A program made the position numbers and the translations under genes. From NCBI GenBank assembly GCA_041661665.1, contig JBAZTW010000002.1, positions 62,001 through 126,000 on the forward strand: 64,000 bases of DNA, written 5' to 3'. Each line of letters begins with the position of its first letter. Position 1 is the first letter of the stretch. This DNA is from GWC2-45-44 sp041661665. GTDB taxonomy: Bacteria; Planctomycetota; Phycisphaerae; Sedimentisphaerales; UBA12454. Positions 17,147-26,310 of this stretch are shown here, in pieces. The notes beneath the pieces are model-generated. The model saw nothing but the letters and a program-made list of their open reading frames with translations, made no database searches and was not told where the DNA came from.

Positions 17147-17764
17147 ATGACACTACTTAACGAATTAAACGGTCGAACGGAATCGGAAGATTCCAAACAA
17201 AGCGAAATAATCCAGCCGCAGGTGCAGGAGAAAAACGTCAGACAGACGACGTTTATCCTCATCGGCGCAATAGCGATTGTTTTTGCAGGCGTATGGGTAA
17301 TGCACAAAAAAAACACGCCGGCGAAAGCGACTGCGGCGGTTAATGAGCAGCAGCTCCAGATTGAGTCGGCTATATCGCAGCTCACCGGTATGAACAAGGA
17401 AAATGTCAGCCAGGTTGATGAAGTTGTAAAAAGGTTTTATGAGTTCGCTGATTTCGAACAGGTCAGGCCTGAGCAGCTTAAAGCAGACCCGTTCGGTCTT
17501 AACTGGGCAGCGGCGATTATGTCCGCTCCTGTCGGTGCGAATAAAAGTGGAATGACAGAATCGACCGCCAATGCCCCGAAAATGGAGCTTTTGAGCATTC
17601 TTAAATCGAAATACGGCAATTGCTGTATGATTGATGATATGCTTTTGTATAAGGGCGATAAGATAAACGGCTTTGAGGTTGTGGAAATAGGCGACGATTT
17701 CGCAAGACTGCAATCCGCAGGCCATACCATAACTTTGTATCTTCAGACAGAGAATGATAAATAA
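17147..17764 (+). CDS. PilP/GspC-like bitopic protein
   Basis: A 205-residue protein with a basic cytoplasmic tail, one membrane helix (about 37-53), a low-complexity stretch and a small C-terminal beta domain (DDMLLYKGDKINGFEVVEIGDDFARLQ). That last segment resembles the HR domain of PilP/GspC, which docks on the secretin. Position after pilO supports this. Similarity is structural rather than clear at the residue level, so the name is tentative. It overlaps the downstream ATPase gene by 11 bases. Confidence 0.6.
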   Translation: MTLLNELNGRTESEDSKQSEIIQPQVQEKNVRQTTFILIGAIAIVFAGVWVMHKKNTPAKATAAVNEQQLQIESAISQLTGMNKENVSQVDEVVKRFYEFADFEQVRPEQLKADPFGLNWAAAIMSAPVGANKSGMTESTANAPKMELLSILKSKYGNCCMIDDMLLYKGDKINGFEVVEIGDDFARLQSAGHTITLYLQTENDK

Positions 17765-19607
17765 AATAAAAAAAATATTGGACTCAACAGGAATGTATTT
17801 TGACGATGGCAGAGGCCAGTCAATAACGCTGAATTCCTCTGGAAAAGTGGCAGGGCTTACCACGATTTATTCGCCGCAGGACGAAACAAAAAATACCGCC
17901 GGCGGCTGCGTAAGAGATGTAGCCGATGCGCTCGTTGCTATCGGAAGACTCACTAATGACGAATTAGCAAACGTAAGAGGGGAGCAGTTTAAAAACACCG
18001 GCGAAGACACCTCCCAAATTCTGCTGCGGCTCGGATATGTTGATAAAGAGGATATTTTTGCCGCAAAAGCGCACATATACGGATTTGAATTCAGGCATAT
18101 AAAACCCGAGCAAATCGACCGTCGGGCGTTTGAAAAACTTGATGCCGGGTTTATGGCAGGCAATAGAATTGTGCCAATGACCATCGAGGACAATCTTTTT
18201 ACCATCGCCACGGCAGAACCGGAAAATGTTTTCGCTATCGACGAGGTCAAAGTACGCACAGGTCTGGATGTGAACGTTATAGTGTGCAGCGCGGAAGATA
18301 TAGATAATGCAATCAATGTGCTGAGCGGCAAAAGAGCCGATTACCGCGTCGAGGAATTTCTCGCTGATATATCCGAAGTGGAAGTTGTAGAAAAAACCCA
18401 GGAACAGACCGAAGACCTCGAAAAAATGGCCGGTGAGTCTCCGGTAATAAAATTCGTGAATTATTTAATCAGCCACGCCATAAGACAGGGCGCAAGCGAT
18501 ATTCATATCGAGCCTAAGGGCAAGGAAACAAAAATCCGTTACAGAATAGACGGAGTTTTGTTTGAGGAAATGCTGCCTCCGGCACAAATGCATGCTGCGA
18601 TTGTGTCGCGACTGAAAATTATGAGCAATCTTGATATTTCTGAACGAAGACTGCCGCAGGATGGAAAAATAGCTGTTGTTGTCGGTGGGAGAGGAATTGA
18701 TTTGCGAGTTTCTTCTCTGCCGACAACGTATGGCGAAAAGGTCGTTATCAGAGTTCTCGACAGCAGGTCGATTCTGAGAGGCTTAGACAATTCCGGAATG
18801 GCCGAAGCAATGAAAACAGAATTCATCGAGCAAATACACAGGCCAAACGGAATATTGCTCGTTACAGGCCCTACCGGAAGCGGAAAAAGCACGACGCTTT
18901 ATTCATCGCTGGGCCTTATGGACGGCAAGAGCCTTAATATATCCACGGTTGAAGACCCGGTCGAATATGAACTCCAGTTCGCTAATCAGGTTAATGTTAA
19001 CGACCGCATTGGGATGACATTCGCTGCCGCGCTTAGAAGTCTGCTCAGGCAGGACCCTGATATTATAATGGTTGGTGAAATCCGAGACTGTGAAACCGCG
19101 CGTATCGCGGTTCAGGCGGCGCTGACCGGCCATCTGGTGCTGTCAACGCTGCATACCAACGATGCGCCGGGTTCGATTACAAGATTGGTAAATATCGGCG
19201 TTGAGCCTTATCTGATTTCGGCAGCTCTTAATGCGGTTTTGGCGCAGAGACTTGTCAGAAAAATTTGCCCCAACTGCAAAGAACGGTACAGGCCGTCAGA
19301 TAACCTTCGCAGATGTGCGGCGAAAATGGGCGTTGAGCCGGAAGCATTATATCGCGGCAAAGGCTGCGATAACTGCCGCAAAAGCGGCTACATCGGCAGA
19401 ATAGGCATTTATGAGCTGCTTGTTATTGATGAAGAGTTTAAGGCTATAATAAATGAAAACTGCTCTATGGATAGTTTAAAAGCGGCCTTTGAAAAAAAGA
19501 ATAAAGGCTCGTTATATCAGGATGGTATGCAAAAAGTTCGTGACGGCATAACGACAATAGATGAAGTTCTTCGTGTTACGGAAGCATATCAGCATAAGTC
19601 GGTATAA
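17754..19607 (+). CDS. Type II secretion/pilus assembly ATPase GspE/PilB
   Basis: A 617-residue hexameric motor ATPase. The N-terminal MshEN-like domain (about 50-190) is followed by the bipartite core: SDIHIEP, Walker A GPTGSGKS at about 372, an Asp box (VEDPVEY), Walker B DPDIIMVGEIRD and a His box (LSTLHTNDAPG). A tetracysteine zinc element is present (CPNC at about 504, then CDNC). It powers polymerisation of pseudopilins. The start at ATG 17754 overlaps the previous gene. No GspD secretin gene is in the window. Confidence 0.93.
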   Translation: MINKIKKILDSTGMYFDDGRGQSITLNSSGKVAGLTTIYSPQDETKNTAGGCVRDVADALVAIGRLTNDELANVRGEQFKNTGEDTSQILLRLGYVDKEDIFAAKAHIYGFEFRHIKPEQIDRRAFEKLDAGFMAGNRIVPMTIEDNLFTIATAEPENVFAIDEVKVRTGLDVNVIVCSAEDIDNAINVLSGKRADYRVEEFLADISEVEVVEKTQEQTEDLEKMAGESPVIKFVNYLISHAIRQGASDIHIEPKGKETKIRYRIDGVLFEEMLPPAQMHAAIVSRLKIMSNLDISERRLPQDGKIAVVVGGRGIDLRVSSLPTTYGEKVVIRVLDSRSILRGLDNSGMAEAMKTEFIEQIHRPNGILLVTGPTGSGKSTTLYSSLGLMDGKSLNISTVEDPVEYELQFANQVNVNDRIGMTFAAALRSLLRQDPDIIMVGEIRDCETARIAVQAALTGHLVLSTLHTNDAPGSITRLVNIGVEPYLISAALNAVLAQRLVRKICPNCKERYRPSDNLRRCAAKMGVEPEALYRGKGCDNCRKSGYIGRIGIYELLVIDEEFKAIINENCSMDSLKAAFEKKNKGSLYQDGMQKVRDGITTIDEVLRVTEAYQHKSV

Positions 19608-19658
19608 AATCAGACCGATAATAAACTAATAGTAAATAGCCAATGGTTGGTAGATAAT

Positions 19659-20807
19659 ATGAATGATGGATTTAAACATAATGCGGCGGTGATGGATTCA
19701 ATCGATGAAAAGTCGCAGATAAAGCAGCTTCTTGCCGGGGCAGTTGCCGCAGGAGCCAGCGATTTGCATATAAACGTCGGTATGCCGCCTATGATGAGAA
19801 TAAATACAGAACTTGTCCCTGTGGAGTCTGCACCTGTAAGTTTGCAGCAGGTAAAACAAATGCTGCTCGATATGGTCAGCGTAGAAAAATTTGAGAACTT
19901 TGAAAAAAGACGCGATTATGATTTTTCAACAACCATCAGCGATGGCAGCAGATTCAGAGTCAACGCTCATTATCAACGCGATACGATTGCGCTGTCGTTC
20001 AGGCTTATTCCAAACCAGATACCGCAGTTAAGCGAACTGCATCTGCCGAAAATCGTTGAAGAGCTTGCCAGGCTGCCCAGAGGTCTTGTTTTGGTTACGG
20101 GGCATACCGGCAGCGGCAAAAGCACAACGCTGGCGGCAATGATAAATATGGTGAACTCCACCGTAAGCTCAAGAATAATTACGCTCGAAGACCCGGTCGA
20201 ATATGTCTTCGAAAATAATATGTCAATGATAGAGCAGCGGGAGATTGGTTCGGATTGTTTGGATTTCGCCTCCGGCCTCAAACACGCTCTCCGTCAGGAC
20301 CCGGAATTGATATTAGTCGGCGAAATGAGAGACCTTGAAACTACCGGTGCAACCGTAACCGCCGCGGAGACAGGCCACCTCGTTCTCAGTACGCTTCATA
20401 CGATAAACGCCACGCAAACCGTGGAACGCATAATAGATATTTATCCAGCCGCTCAGCAGAACCAGATAAGAACTATGCTGGCGAACACTTTGCACGCGGT
20501 TATATCTCAAACGCTTTTTAAACGCATAGACCAAAGCGGTATGGTTCCTGCTGTTGAGATTCTGCTCTGCAATTCCGCTGTGAGAAACTGCATCAGAGAA
20601 AACAGAATTTATGAAATACCGAATATCATCGCGACCTCTCGCAAAATCGGTATGCAGGAAATGGACAACAGTATTGCCGAGATGTATTTTAAGGGCTTTA
20701 TCGGCAAAGATGACGCTATTGACAGCTCGACAAATCCGCCAAAGATGGAAAAAACGCTTTCGCCGGATAATAAAACAACTTTTTTAAAAAATATGCAGGG
20801 ACAGTAA
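19659..20807 (+). CDS. pilT: PilT-like retraction ATPase
   Basis: A 382-residue ATPase of the PilT/PilU class. It has SDLHINVGMPPMMRIN near the N-terminus, Walker A GHTGSGKST at about 148, EDPVEY, Walker B DPELILVGEMRDLET and the His box LSTLHT. It lacks the long N-terminal domain and the zinc cysteines of the neighbouring GspE. ATG 19659 is preferred over an upstream TTG. Having both an assembly and a retraction ATPase favours a dynamic type IV pilus over a pure secretion system. Confidence 0.9.
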   Translation: MNDGFKHNAAVMDSIDEKSQIKQLLAGAVAAGASDLHINVGMPPMMRINTELVPVESAPVSLQQVKQMLLDMVSVEKFENFEKRRDYDFSTTISDGSRFRVNAHYQRDTIALSFRLIPNQIPQLSELHLPKIVEELARLPRGLVLVTGHTGSGKSTTLAAMINMVNSTVSSRIITLEDPVEYVFENNMSMIEQREIGSDCLDFASGLKHALRQDPELILVGEMRDLETTGATVTAAETGHLVLSTLHTINATQTVERIIDIYPAAQQNQIRTMLANTLHAVISQTLFKRIDQSGMVPAVEILLCNSAVRNCIRENRIYEIPNIIATSRKIGMQEMDNSIAEMYFKGFIGKDDAIDSSTNPPKMEKTLSPDNKTTFLKNMQGQ

Positions 20808-20862
20808 GAATTAAAACTGAAGATTGAAAATTTTCAATGTTAAATAATGATGGGGTTAAACA

Positions 20863-22014
20863 ATGACTGCGGTAATGACTGCTGAAAGACCGTTGGTACA
20901 GCAAAGCCGGCCGGCAAACAATCGACAGCAGACATCCCTCAAACGTCTTTCGGAATTCAGCCTTGAATTGGGGCCGGGCCTTAAGGATGTTCTGAACTTC
21001 ACCAACCAGTTATCTGTTATGGTTAAGGCTGGTATCGCTCTGCCTGAAGCGATAGAGGCAATAGGACTTCAGATTGAAAACAAAAAATTTAGAAAAATCA
21101 TTCTCGATTTAAAGAGCAGAATCGAATCCGGCGAGAGTTTTTCACAGGCTCTGGCTCGTTATCCCAAAGTTTTCGGCAGACTGTATATCAATATGATTGC
21201 CGCAGCGGAGCTGAGCGGCTCGCTTAGTCTGATGTTAAGAAAAATTACCGAATATCTCGACCAGGAAATTCAGACGCGCTCGCAGGTCGTCGGCGCGATG
21301 ATTTATCCGGGCATAATAGCCGTTATGGCCGTTACCTGTACGACATTTTTGCTTGTGTTTGTTCTGCCTCGTTTTACGGCGCTGTTCGCAGGCAAAGAAG
21401 CGATGCTGCCAAAGCCGACTATTATAATTATGGCTATCAGCGGATTTTTGAGGGGTAATTGGCTCTATGTTCTCATCGGCGTAGCGGTTGCTGTTTTTGG
21501 TTTATGCGCTTATATCAAAACGCCCACGGGGCGATTCTGGATAGACAAAATCAAACTCGTTGTGCCGGTAATGAAGACGCTGTGCAATAGTCTTTATATT
21601 ACCCGTTCGCTCGGCGCGATGGGTATTCTTACCAATGCAGGCGTGCCGATTCTTGAAACTCTTGAAATAACCGCCGAGGTCAGCGGAAATGTTCACTACA
21701 AAAAAATGTGGCGCGATGTGTATAACTCTGTAAAGCAGGGCAAGAGAATCGCTCAGAGTTTTTCAGCCAAACCGCTGCTGCCGATTTCGGCGATTCAAAT
21801 GATTCGCTCCGGCGAAGATTCGGGTACGCTTGGCCAGGTGCTTGAGGATGTGAGCGAATTTTATCAGAGGCAGCTCAAAGCCACGATTAAAATCGTTACC
21901 GCGATGATTGAACCTTTGATGATTATCGTAATGGGTTTTTTAGTCGGCTTTATAGCGATGGCGGTCATACTGCCGATTTTCAAGATGTCTGCCATAGCAT
22001 CGGGACGACATTAA
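20863..22014 (+). CDS. Inner-membrane platform protein PilC/GspF
   Basis: A 383-residue protein with two homologous T2SSF domains, each ending in hydrophobic segments. The first contains FTNQLSVMVKAGIALPEAIEA and the second RSLGAMGILTNAGVPILE. Three to four membrane helices are visible, and the C-terminus IVMGFLVGFIAMAVILPIF is characteristic. It forms the membrane pedestal on which pilins are assembled. A GGGG ribosome binding site precedes ATG 20863. A hairpin follows the gene before the prepilin genes. Confidence 0.93.
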   Translation: MTAVMTAERPLVQQSRPANNRQQTSLKRLSEFSLELGPGLKDVLNFTNQLSVMVKAGIALPEAIEAIGLQIENKKFRKIILDLKSRIESGESFSQALARYPKVFGRLYINMIAAAELSGSLSLMLRKITEYLDQEIQTRSQVVGAMIYPGIIAVMAVTCTTFLLVFVLPRFTALFAGKEAMLPKPTIIIMAISGFLRGNWLYVLIGVAVAVFGLCAYIKTPTGRFWIDKIKLVVPVMKTLCNSLYITRSLGAMGILTNAGVPILETLEITAEVSGNVHYKKMWRDVYNSVKQGKRIAQSFSAKPLLPISAIQMIRSGEDSGTLGQVLEDVSEFYQRQLKATIKIVTAMIEPLMIIVMGFLVGFIAMAVILPIFKMSAIASGRH

Positions 22015-22033
22015 AAGTTTTGAGTTTTGTAGG

Positions 22034-22058
22034 GTGGGCTTTAGCCCACGCTGTTTTT
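22034..22058 (+). terminator. Terminator-like hairpin inside the pilus operon
   Basis: GTGGGCT (22034-22040) and AGCCCAC (22043-22049) pair perfectly, followed by GCTG and a run of T. It would reduce transcription into the two prepilin genes. A related GTGGGCT palindrome occurs in reverse orientation at 39549-39574, so it may be a dispersed repeat. Confidence 0.65.
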
Positions 22059-22074
22059 TTTACATTTGGCTAAA

Positions 22075-22518
22075 ATGTTACAAAAAATCAAAAATAACGG
22101 ATTTACGCTTATTGAGATTTTGGTTGCCGTTGTTCTGCTTGGCATAGCGATAGCGGCCATCGTAGGCTCAAACGCTGCCTTTAGCCTGCAAACCTCACAG
22201 GCAGGGGAGCTTTCAACCGCTGAATTTCTCATCGAACAAATCCGTGAACTTACCGCATTGATGCCGGTAAACGACCCGAATCAGGTCAGTATTTATGGTT
22301 TTGACGGCGATACGTTTAATCCGCCAATCGACGGCCAGCGAAGACCGCTGGCAAATTTTTCAGCTTACAGCCAGGTCGTTACGGTTGATTATGTAAACGC
22401 GACAAACTTTCAGCAGATTGTTGCGGATAATTCCAGCGATTTTGTCAGGATAACTGTAAAGATATTATATAACGGTTCGGAAATTTCGCAGGCAAAATGG
22501 ATTAGATGTATAGAATGA
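22075..22518 (+). CDS. Prepilin-type minor pseudopilin (GspI-like)
   Basis: A 147-residue protein with a short basic leader and the prepilin peptidase site G/FTLIEILVAVVLLGIAI, including Glu5 of the mature protein. The body after the N-terminal helix is about 120 residues, the size of minor pseudopilins. ATG 22075 is preferred over a TTG nine bases upstream. It overlaps the next prepilin gene at ATGA. Probably forms part of the pilus tip complex. Confidence 0.82.
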   Translation: MLQKIKNNGFTLIEILVAVVLLGIAIAAIVGSNAAFSLQTSQAGELSTAEFLIEQIRELTALMPVNDPNQVSIYGFDGDTFNPPIDGQRRPLANFSAYSQVVTVDYVNATNFQQIVADNSSDFVRITVKILYNGSEISQAKWIRCIE

Positions 22519-22988
22519 AAAATAATATAAAAAAACCAGCTTTCACGCTCATCGAATTGATGATGAGTATTTCAATTCTCGCGATAATTATGGTCGCTGT
22601 TGGCATCGCTCTTAACGCAAGCGTGATGAATTACGAAGCCAACAGGGATATATCCGAGGCAGTTATAAAAGCCAATCAGGCAATATCGAGAATAACCGCC
22701 GATTTACGCTGCGCAAGAGATGTTCAAACTACTGAGCCGAATAATCAATGTTCAATGCACACCTCTGATGGCTCTGATATTACATATAGTTTTGACTCAA
22801 GCCAGAGGAAATTATATCTCATTAAAGGCGGCACATCGTATGTTTTGTGCGATAATATAGGTTCAGCCGTATTTGACAGGGAAGTAAGCGGCGGAAAAGT
22901 CAAAAGCGTGCAGATTATACTCACGGTTACTGTCGGCACTTTCACTCAAAACGCCTGTGCCGCGGTTGTTATCCGCAAAAATATGTGA
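22515..22988 (+). CDS. Prepilin-type minor pseudopilin (GspJ-like)
   Basis: A 157-residue protein with the cleavage motif A/FTLIELMMSISILAIIMVA. Ala instead of Gly at -1 is unusual but tolerated by prepilin peptidases. Similarity to GspJ lies in the helix and the ISRITADLRCARDV segment. The start at ATG 22515 overlaps the previous stop (ATGA); an in-frame ATG nine bases earlier is also possible. It is the last gene of the operon and converges on aroDE nine bases later. Confidence 0.8.
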   Translation: MKNNIKKPAFTLIELMMSISILAIIMVAVGIALNASVMNYEANRDISEAVIKANQAISRITADLRCARDVQTTEPNNQCSMHTSDGSDITYSFDSSQRKLYLIKGGTSYVLCDNIGSAVFDREVSGGKVKSVQIILTVTVGTFTQNACAAVVIRKNM

Positions 22989-22996
22989 TGTTTTTT

Positions 22997-24550
22997 TTAT
23001 TTTCTGCTGAGCTTTTCAAGTGTTGCTTTTCGCAAAATTTCCATCGGGCAATCAGTGTGCGTGAAATGCTTAAATTGTTCGCCGGCCTGACCGATAAACA
23101 TCTCAACACCGCTTATAGTTCTTGCGTTTGCCTGTTTCGCCTGCTTTAATAACAGCGTTTCCATCGGATTATAAACCGTATCGAAAACTGTCATCGATGA
23201 TTTCAGACATTCAGCCGGCACGGGACTTGCGTTAATTTCAGGATACATTCCGATACTTGTACAGTTGACAACGATTTCGGCATCTAAATTTTTAATGCCT
23301 TCTAATCCTTCGCTATGGCAGCCGAATTCGAGCGCGAGATTGTGTGCTCTTGAGATTGTTCGATTATAAATTATGACCTTTGCTCCGACATCGACGAGTC
23401 CTGCGATAATTGCTCTTGCCGCTCCGCCTGCGCCGACTACGGCGACAGCTTTATTATGCAGTTGTTTTCTTGTTATGCCCATTGCGTTTGTCAATGCGTC
23501 CATTGCCCCTGCGTAGTCAGTGTTGAAAGCGTTGATTCTTTCATTTATGCCTATTGTCATAGTATTGACAGCGCCGATTTTTACCGCCAAAGGCTCGATG
23601 TGTTCGCCTTTTTCTCTGGCGTATTCCAATGCGCTGGTCTTGTGCGGAAGCGTTATGCTCAAGCCCTTAAAATCAAGGTATGGCCTCGATGTGATATTGT
23701 CCATAAATTCGTTAAAATCATTTTGACCGCCGGAAACGAGGAGCGGCAGATAAACCCTGTTCATTTTTTCCGCCGCAAAGCAGGCGTTGTGAACGGCAGG
23801 GCTGATTGAATGAGCCACCGGGTCGGCTATTATACCGAAGAATTCAGTTTCGCTGTTTATAATATCGAAGCGATATGATTTCATTTGCTCGATTGTCAAT
23901 TGTCCAGGCGCTGTGGCGGCGTTGTCCTCAATGCTCGCGAATGTCATAAACGCATCGAGTTTTTTCGCTATTATCCTGCTGACAACGCCGGCCTGTCCCA
24001 TACATATAGCAATTGTTTTTTTGCCGTGTTTTTGGAGAATGTCAAACGCCTCAAAACAATCGTTTATATGATTGGCCTGATATGCGGTCTTGGCGATGGC
24101 GGCAGGGCAGAGGGTGAAAATCTGTTCGTATATCTGGCTTAAGTTCTCAAATTTGTTTTTGAAATTATGAGCGGAAATTATTAGTTTGGTTTTGCTGTTT
24201 TCTGCTAAAGTTTTTTTGATTATGCCGCCAAAATAGCCGTGTTTGAAATTTTCATATTCGCAGTCGATAAAACCCACGCCGAGTTTTACGGCTTTGACAA
24301 GGATTTCCATTCTAACGGCGGGAGATAAATTGTTTTGCCCACCCTCTTTTGGGTCTCGGCAGGTAACTATGACGGGCAGCTTTGTTTGTTTAGCAGCACA
24401 AACCACTTCGGCTAATTTATCAGCGTCCAGACTTTCTATGTAGTCTGTACGCAGTTCGAGAGCCTCCGCTCCCGCTGCGCAGGCTGTTTTAATCTGCTCT
24501 TTGCAGGCGTTTAAATCTTTTGCCGAAATTGGTATCGCTAAATAAGTCAT
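22997..24550 (-). CDS. aroDE: Bifunctional 3-dehydroquinate dehydratase (type I) / shikimate dehydrogenase
   Basis: A 517-residue fusion catalysing two consecutive shikimate-pathway steps. Residues 1-215 form the type I dehydratase, with ELRTDYIESL, ISAHNF (general-base His) and IAKTAYQ (Schiff-base Lys). From about 235 the dehydrogenase begins, with HSISPAVHNACF, LSITLPHKT, AVNTM, NTDYAGAM and the NADP-binding VVGAGGAARAI. This order is known in plants and some bacteria. It overlaps the upstream LeuA-domain gene by four bases (ATGA), so the two are probably co-translated. Confidence 0.95.
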   Translation of the reverse strand: MTYLAIPISAKDLNACKEQIKTACAAGAEALELRTDYIESLDADKLAEVVCAAKQTKLPVIVTCRDPKEGGQNNLSPAVRMEILVKAVKLGVGFIDCEYENFKHGYFGGIIKKTLAENSKTKLIISAHNFKNKFENLSQIYEQIFTLCPAAIAKTAYQANHINDCFEAFDILQKHGKKTIAICMGQAGVVSRIIAKKLDAFMTFASIEDNAATAPGQLTIEQMKSYRFDIINSETEFFGIIADPVAHSISPAVHNACFAAEKMNRVYLPLLVSGGQNDFNEFMDNITSRPYLDFKGLSITLPHKTSALEYAREKGEHIEPLAVKIGAVNTMTIGINERINAFNTDYAGAMDALTNAMGITRKQLHNKAVAVVGAGGAARAIIAGLVDVGAKVIIYNRTISRAHNLALEFGCHSEGLEGIKNLDAEIVVNCTSIGMYPEINASPVPAECLKSSMTVFDTVYNPMETLLLKQAKQANARTISGVEMFIGQAGEQFKHFTHTDCPMEILRKATLEKLSRK

Positions 24551-25131
24551 TCTAATTGCCTGTCTATTCTATCGAGTACGATATTTATTGCCATAAGATA
24601 AGCTTTTGCAGTCGCTTCGAGCATATCAATCGAGCAGGCCTTTGTTCTAACCTGTCGATTGTGGTATTCAGCGGTAATGCTCGCCTGTCCCAGTGCGTTT
24701 GTCCCGCTGCTTATCATACTGAAATTAAAATCCTTCAGAAATATCCTTATGCCGGTGGCTTCTGTGATTGCCTGGCATATAGCGTCGGTCGAACTGCTGC
24801 CCGCCGCTTCAGCGGTTGTTCTTTTGCCCTCAGGCGAAATTAGAACAACCATCGCCGCCGGCAGAACCTTTGGCCCGATTGTCGTTTTAAGCGAAACCAA
24901 ATCCCAGCCGATTTGCGGCTGAGCCAAAATCTCGTCGGCAATCGCTTCAATCTCCTCTGCGAAAATACTGCCCTTTAATTCAAATAAATCGAAAATTCGT
25001 CCATAAGCCTGCTGAAACTGCCGAGGCGCAAGCTCTTTGCCCATTGCCGCTATTCGTGCGTGGACAGTCTCCCTGCAGGGCGGGGTATTGATTGTGAACA
25101 ACGGATTGTCAGGGTTTCGTAAAACCATCAA
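24547..25131 (-). CDS. Stand-alone LeuA C-terminal regulatory domain
   Basis: A 194-residue protein matching only the C-terminal part of 2-isopropylmalate synthase. It has a helical linker subdomain (ETVHARIAAMGKELAPRQF) followed by the LeuA dimer/allosteric domain. Recognisable pieces are STDAICQAITEATGI, SSGTNALGQASITAEY and SIDMLEATAKAYLMAIN. In full-length LeuA this domain binds leucine and controls the N-terminal TIM barrel. The barrel is absent, and there is no room for it before ribF (152 bases). The frame is intact and ATGA-coupled to aroDE, which argues for a working gene rather than a pseudogene. It could regulate a separate catalytic subunit or sense an amino acid. Confidence 0.8.
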   Translation of the reverse strand: MMVLRNPDNPLFTINTPPCRETVHARIAAMGKELAPRQFQQAYGRIFDLFELKGSIFAEEIEAIADEILAQPQIGWDLVSLKTTIGPKVLPAAMVVLISPEGKRTTAEAAGSSSTDAICQAITEATGIRIFLKDFNFSMISSGTNALGQASITAEYHNRQVRTKACSIDMLEATAKAYLMAINIVLDRIDRQLE

Positions 25132-25282
25132 CCTGCCATTATAATCTGTTTGTTTTCAGGCTCAAACGAATTTTTGTTAAATTTTATCCTGAATTCAAAA
25201 AAAATATAATTTGATAAATATACTTCATATTTTCGTCTTTTTTGGTAGAATCCGCCATAGTTTTGTGTTTTGATTTTCTTTT

Positions 25283-26266
25283 ATGCAGATTATAGAAAAA
25301 TTTGAAAATATCCCGACCAAAGCCAAAGGCTGCTGCCTGACAATCGGCAACTTTGACGGTGTGCATTTGGGGCATACGAAAATAATTGCCTCTGCGCATC
25401 AGACCGCAAAAAAGTTTGGCAAATGCCCTATTGCCGCGATGACTTTTGAGCCGCATCCGGCGGCGATTCTGCATCCCGAAAAAGCTATGCAGGTTTTAAC
25501 GCCTTTGCCGCTGAAGCAGGCTTTGCTCGAAAAAACTGGCGTTGATTACCTGCTCGTCGTAAGGGACAGTTATAAACTTTTGTCGCTTTCGCCGGAAAAT
25601 TTTGTGAACGATTTTTTAGTTAAAACAATCGCTCCTAAAGCTGTCATTGAGGGAGGCAATTTCCATTTTGGCTATGGTCGCAGCGGCAACGCCGGGGTTC
25701 TCGCGACGCTTGGCAGAGAGCGGGGGTTCGATGTTGTTATCGTTGACGATGTGGAAATAGATTTCGGTACAGGCCCCACAAAAGTTTCAAGCACGCTTAT
25801 TCGTCTTATGCTCCAGAGCGGCAACGCCTCGCAGGCCGCGATGGCTCTGGGCAGGCCTTACAGATTGATGGGAAAGGTTGTAAAGGGCAGAGGCAAAGGA
25901 ACGGAACTCGGCTTTCCGACCGCAAACATCGAGCCGCACGACCAGATAATACCCGCAGAGGGTGTCTACGCCGGTTTTGTTTCGGTGGCAGATAGTGTTG
26001 AAAAACTTTGTATGGCCCAGCAGAAAATTCCTGCCGTTTTTAGTCTTGGCAGGGCAAAGACGTTTATTTCTGACCATCCGCTGCTGATTGAGGCGCATTT
26101 GCTTGACGGCGGCGGCGAAAATCTTTACGATAAATTTTTAGCGCTCGATTTCGTTGATTTTATCCGCGGCCAGAGACGTTTTGAAACGGAAGAAAAACTG
26201 AAGGAACAAATTAAACAGGATTGTGCTATTGCCGCCAACAGAGCCTGGAGCGAAAGCGACAGGTGA
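25283..26266 (+). CDS. ribF: Bifunctional riboflavin kinase / FAD synthetase
   Basis: A 327-residue cytoplasmic enzyme making FMN and FAD. The N-terminal adenylyltransferase domain has GNFDGVHLGHTKII and EPHPAAIL. The C-terminal flavokinase has GKGTELGFPTANIEP and GVYAGFV. Length fits the family. The last residues (NRAWSESDR) and the stop are encoded by the 5' REP copy that precedes the RAYT gene, so insertion may have replaced the original C-terminus. Confidence 0.95.
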   Translation: MQIIEKFENIPTKAKGCCLTIGNFDGVHLGHTKIIASAHQTAKKFGKCPIAAMTFEPHPAAILHPEKAMQVLTPLPLKQALLEKTGVDYLLVVRDSYKLLSLSPENFVNDFLVKTIAPKAVIEGGNFHFGYGRSGNAGVLATLGRERGFDVVIVDDVEIDFGTGPTKVSSTLIRLMLQSGNASQAAMALGRPYRLMGKVVKGRGKGTELGFPTANIEPHDQIIPAEGVYAGFVSVADSVEKLCMAQQKIPAVFSLGRAKTFISDHPLLIEAHLLDGGGENLYDKFLALDFVDFIRGQRRFETEEKLKEQIKQDCAIAANRAWSESDR

Positions 26267-26283
26267 AATTCTCCCTGCTGAAC
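26237..26283 (+). repeat. REP copy upstream of RAYT
   Basis: It shares a 25-base exact block (GAGCCTGGAGCGAAAGCGAC plus flanks) and the ends CTCCCTG and CTGAAC with 26805-26871, but lacks the central TGTCGCTTGGGCTCT arm. It overlaps the end of ribF. Confidence 0.85.
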
Positions 26284-26310
26284 GATTCACAATTTGAGAG
26301 AAAGTTATAT

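Noticed and set aside
17165..17863. 232-codon minus-strand frame opposite the PilP-like gene
   Set aside because: Spans the junction of two plus-strand genes and has no motif; the PilP-like gene fits operon spacing.
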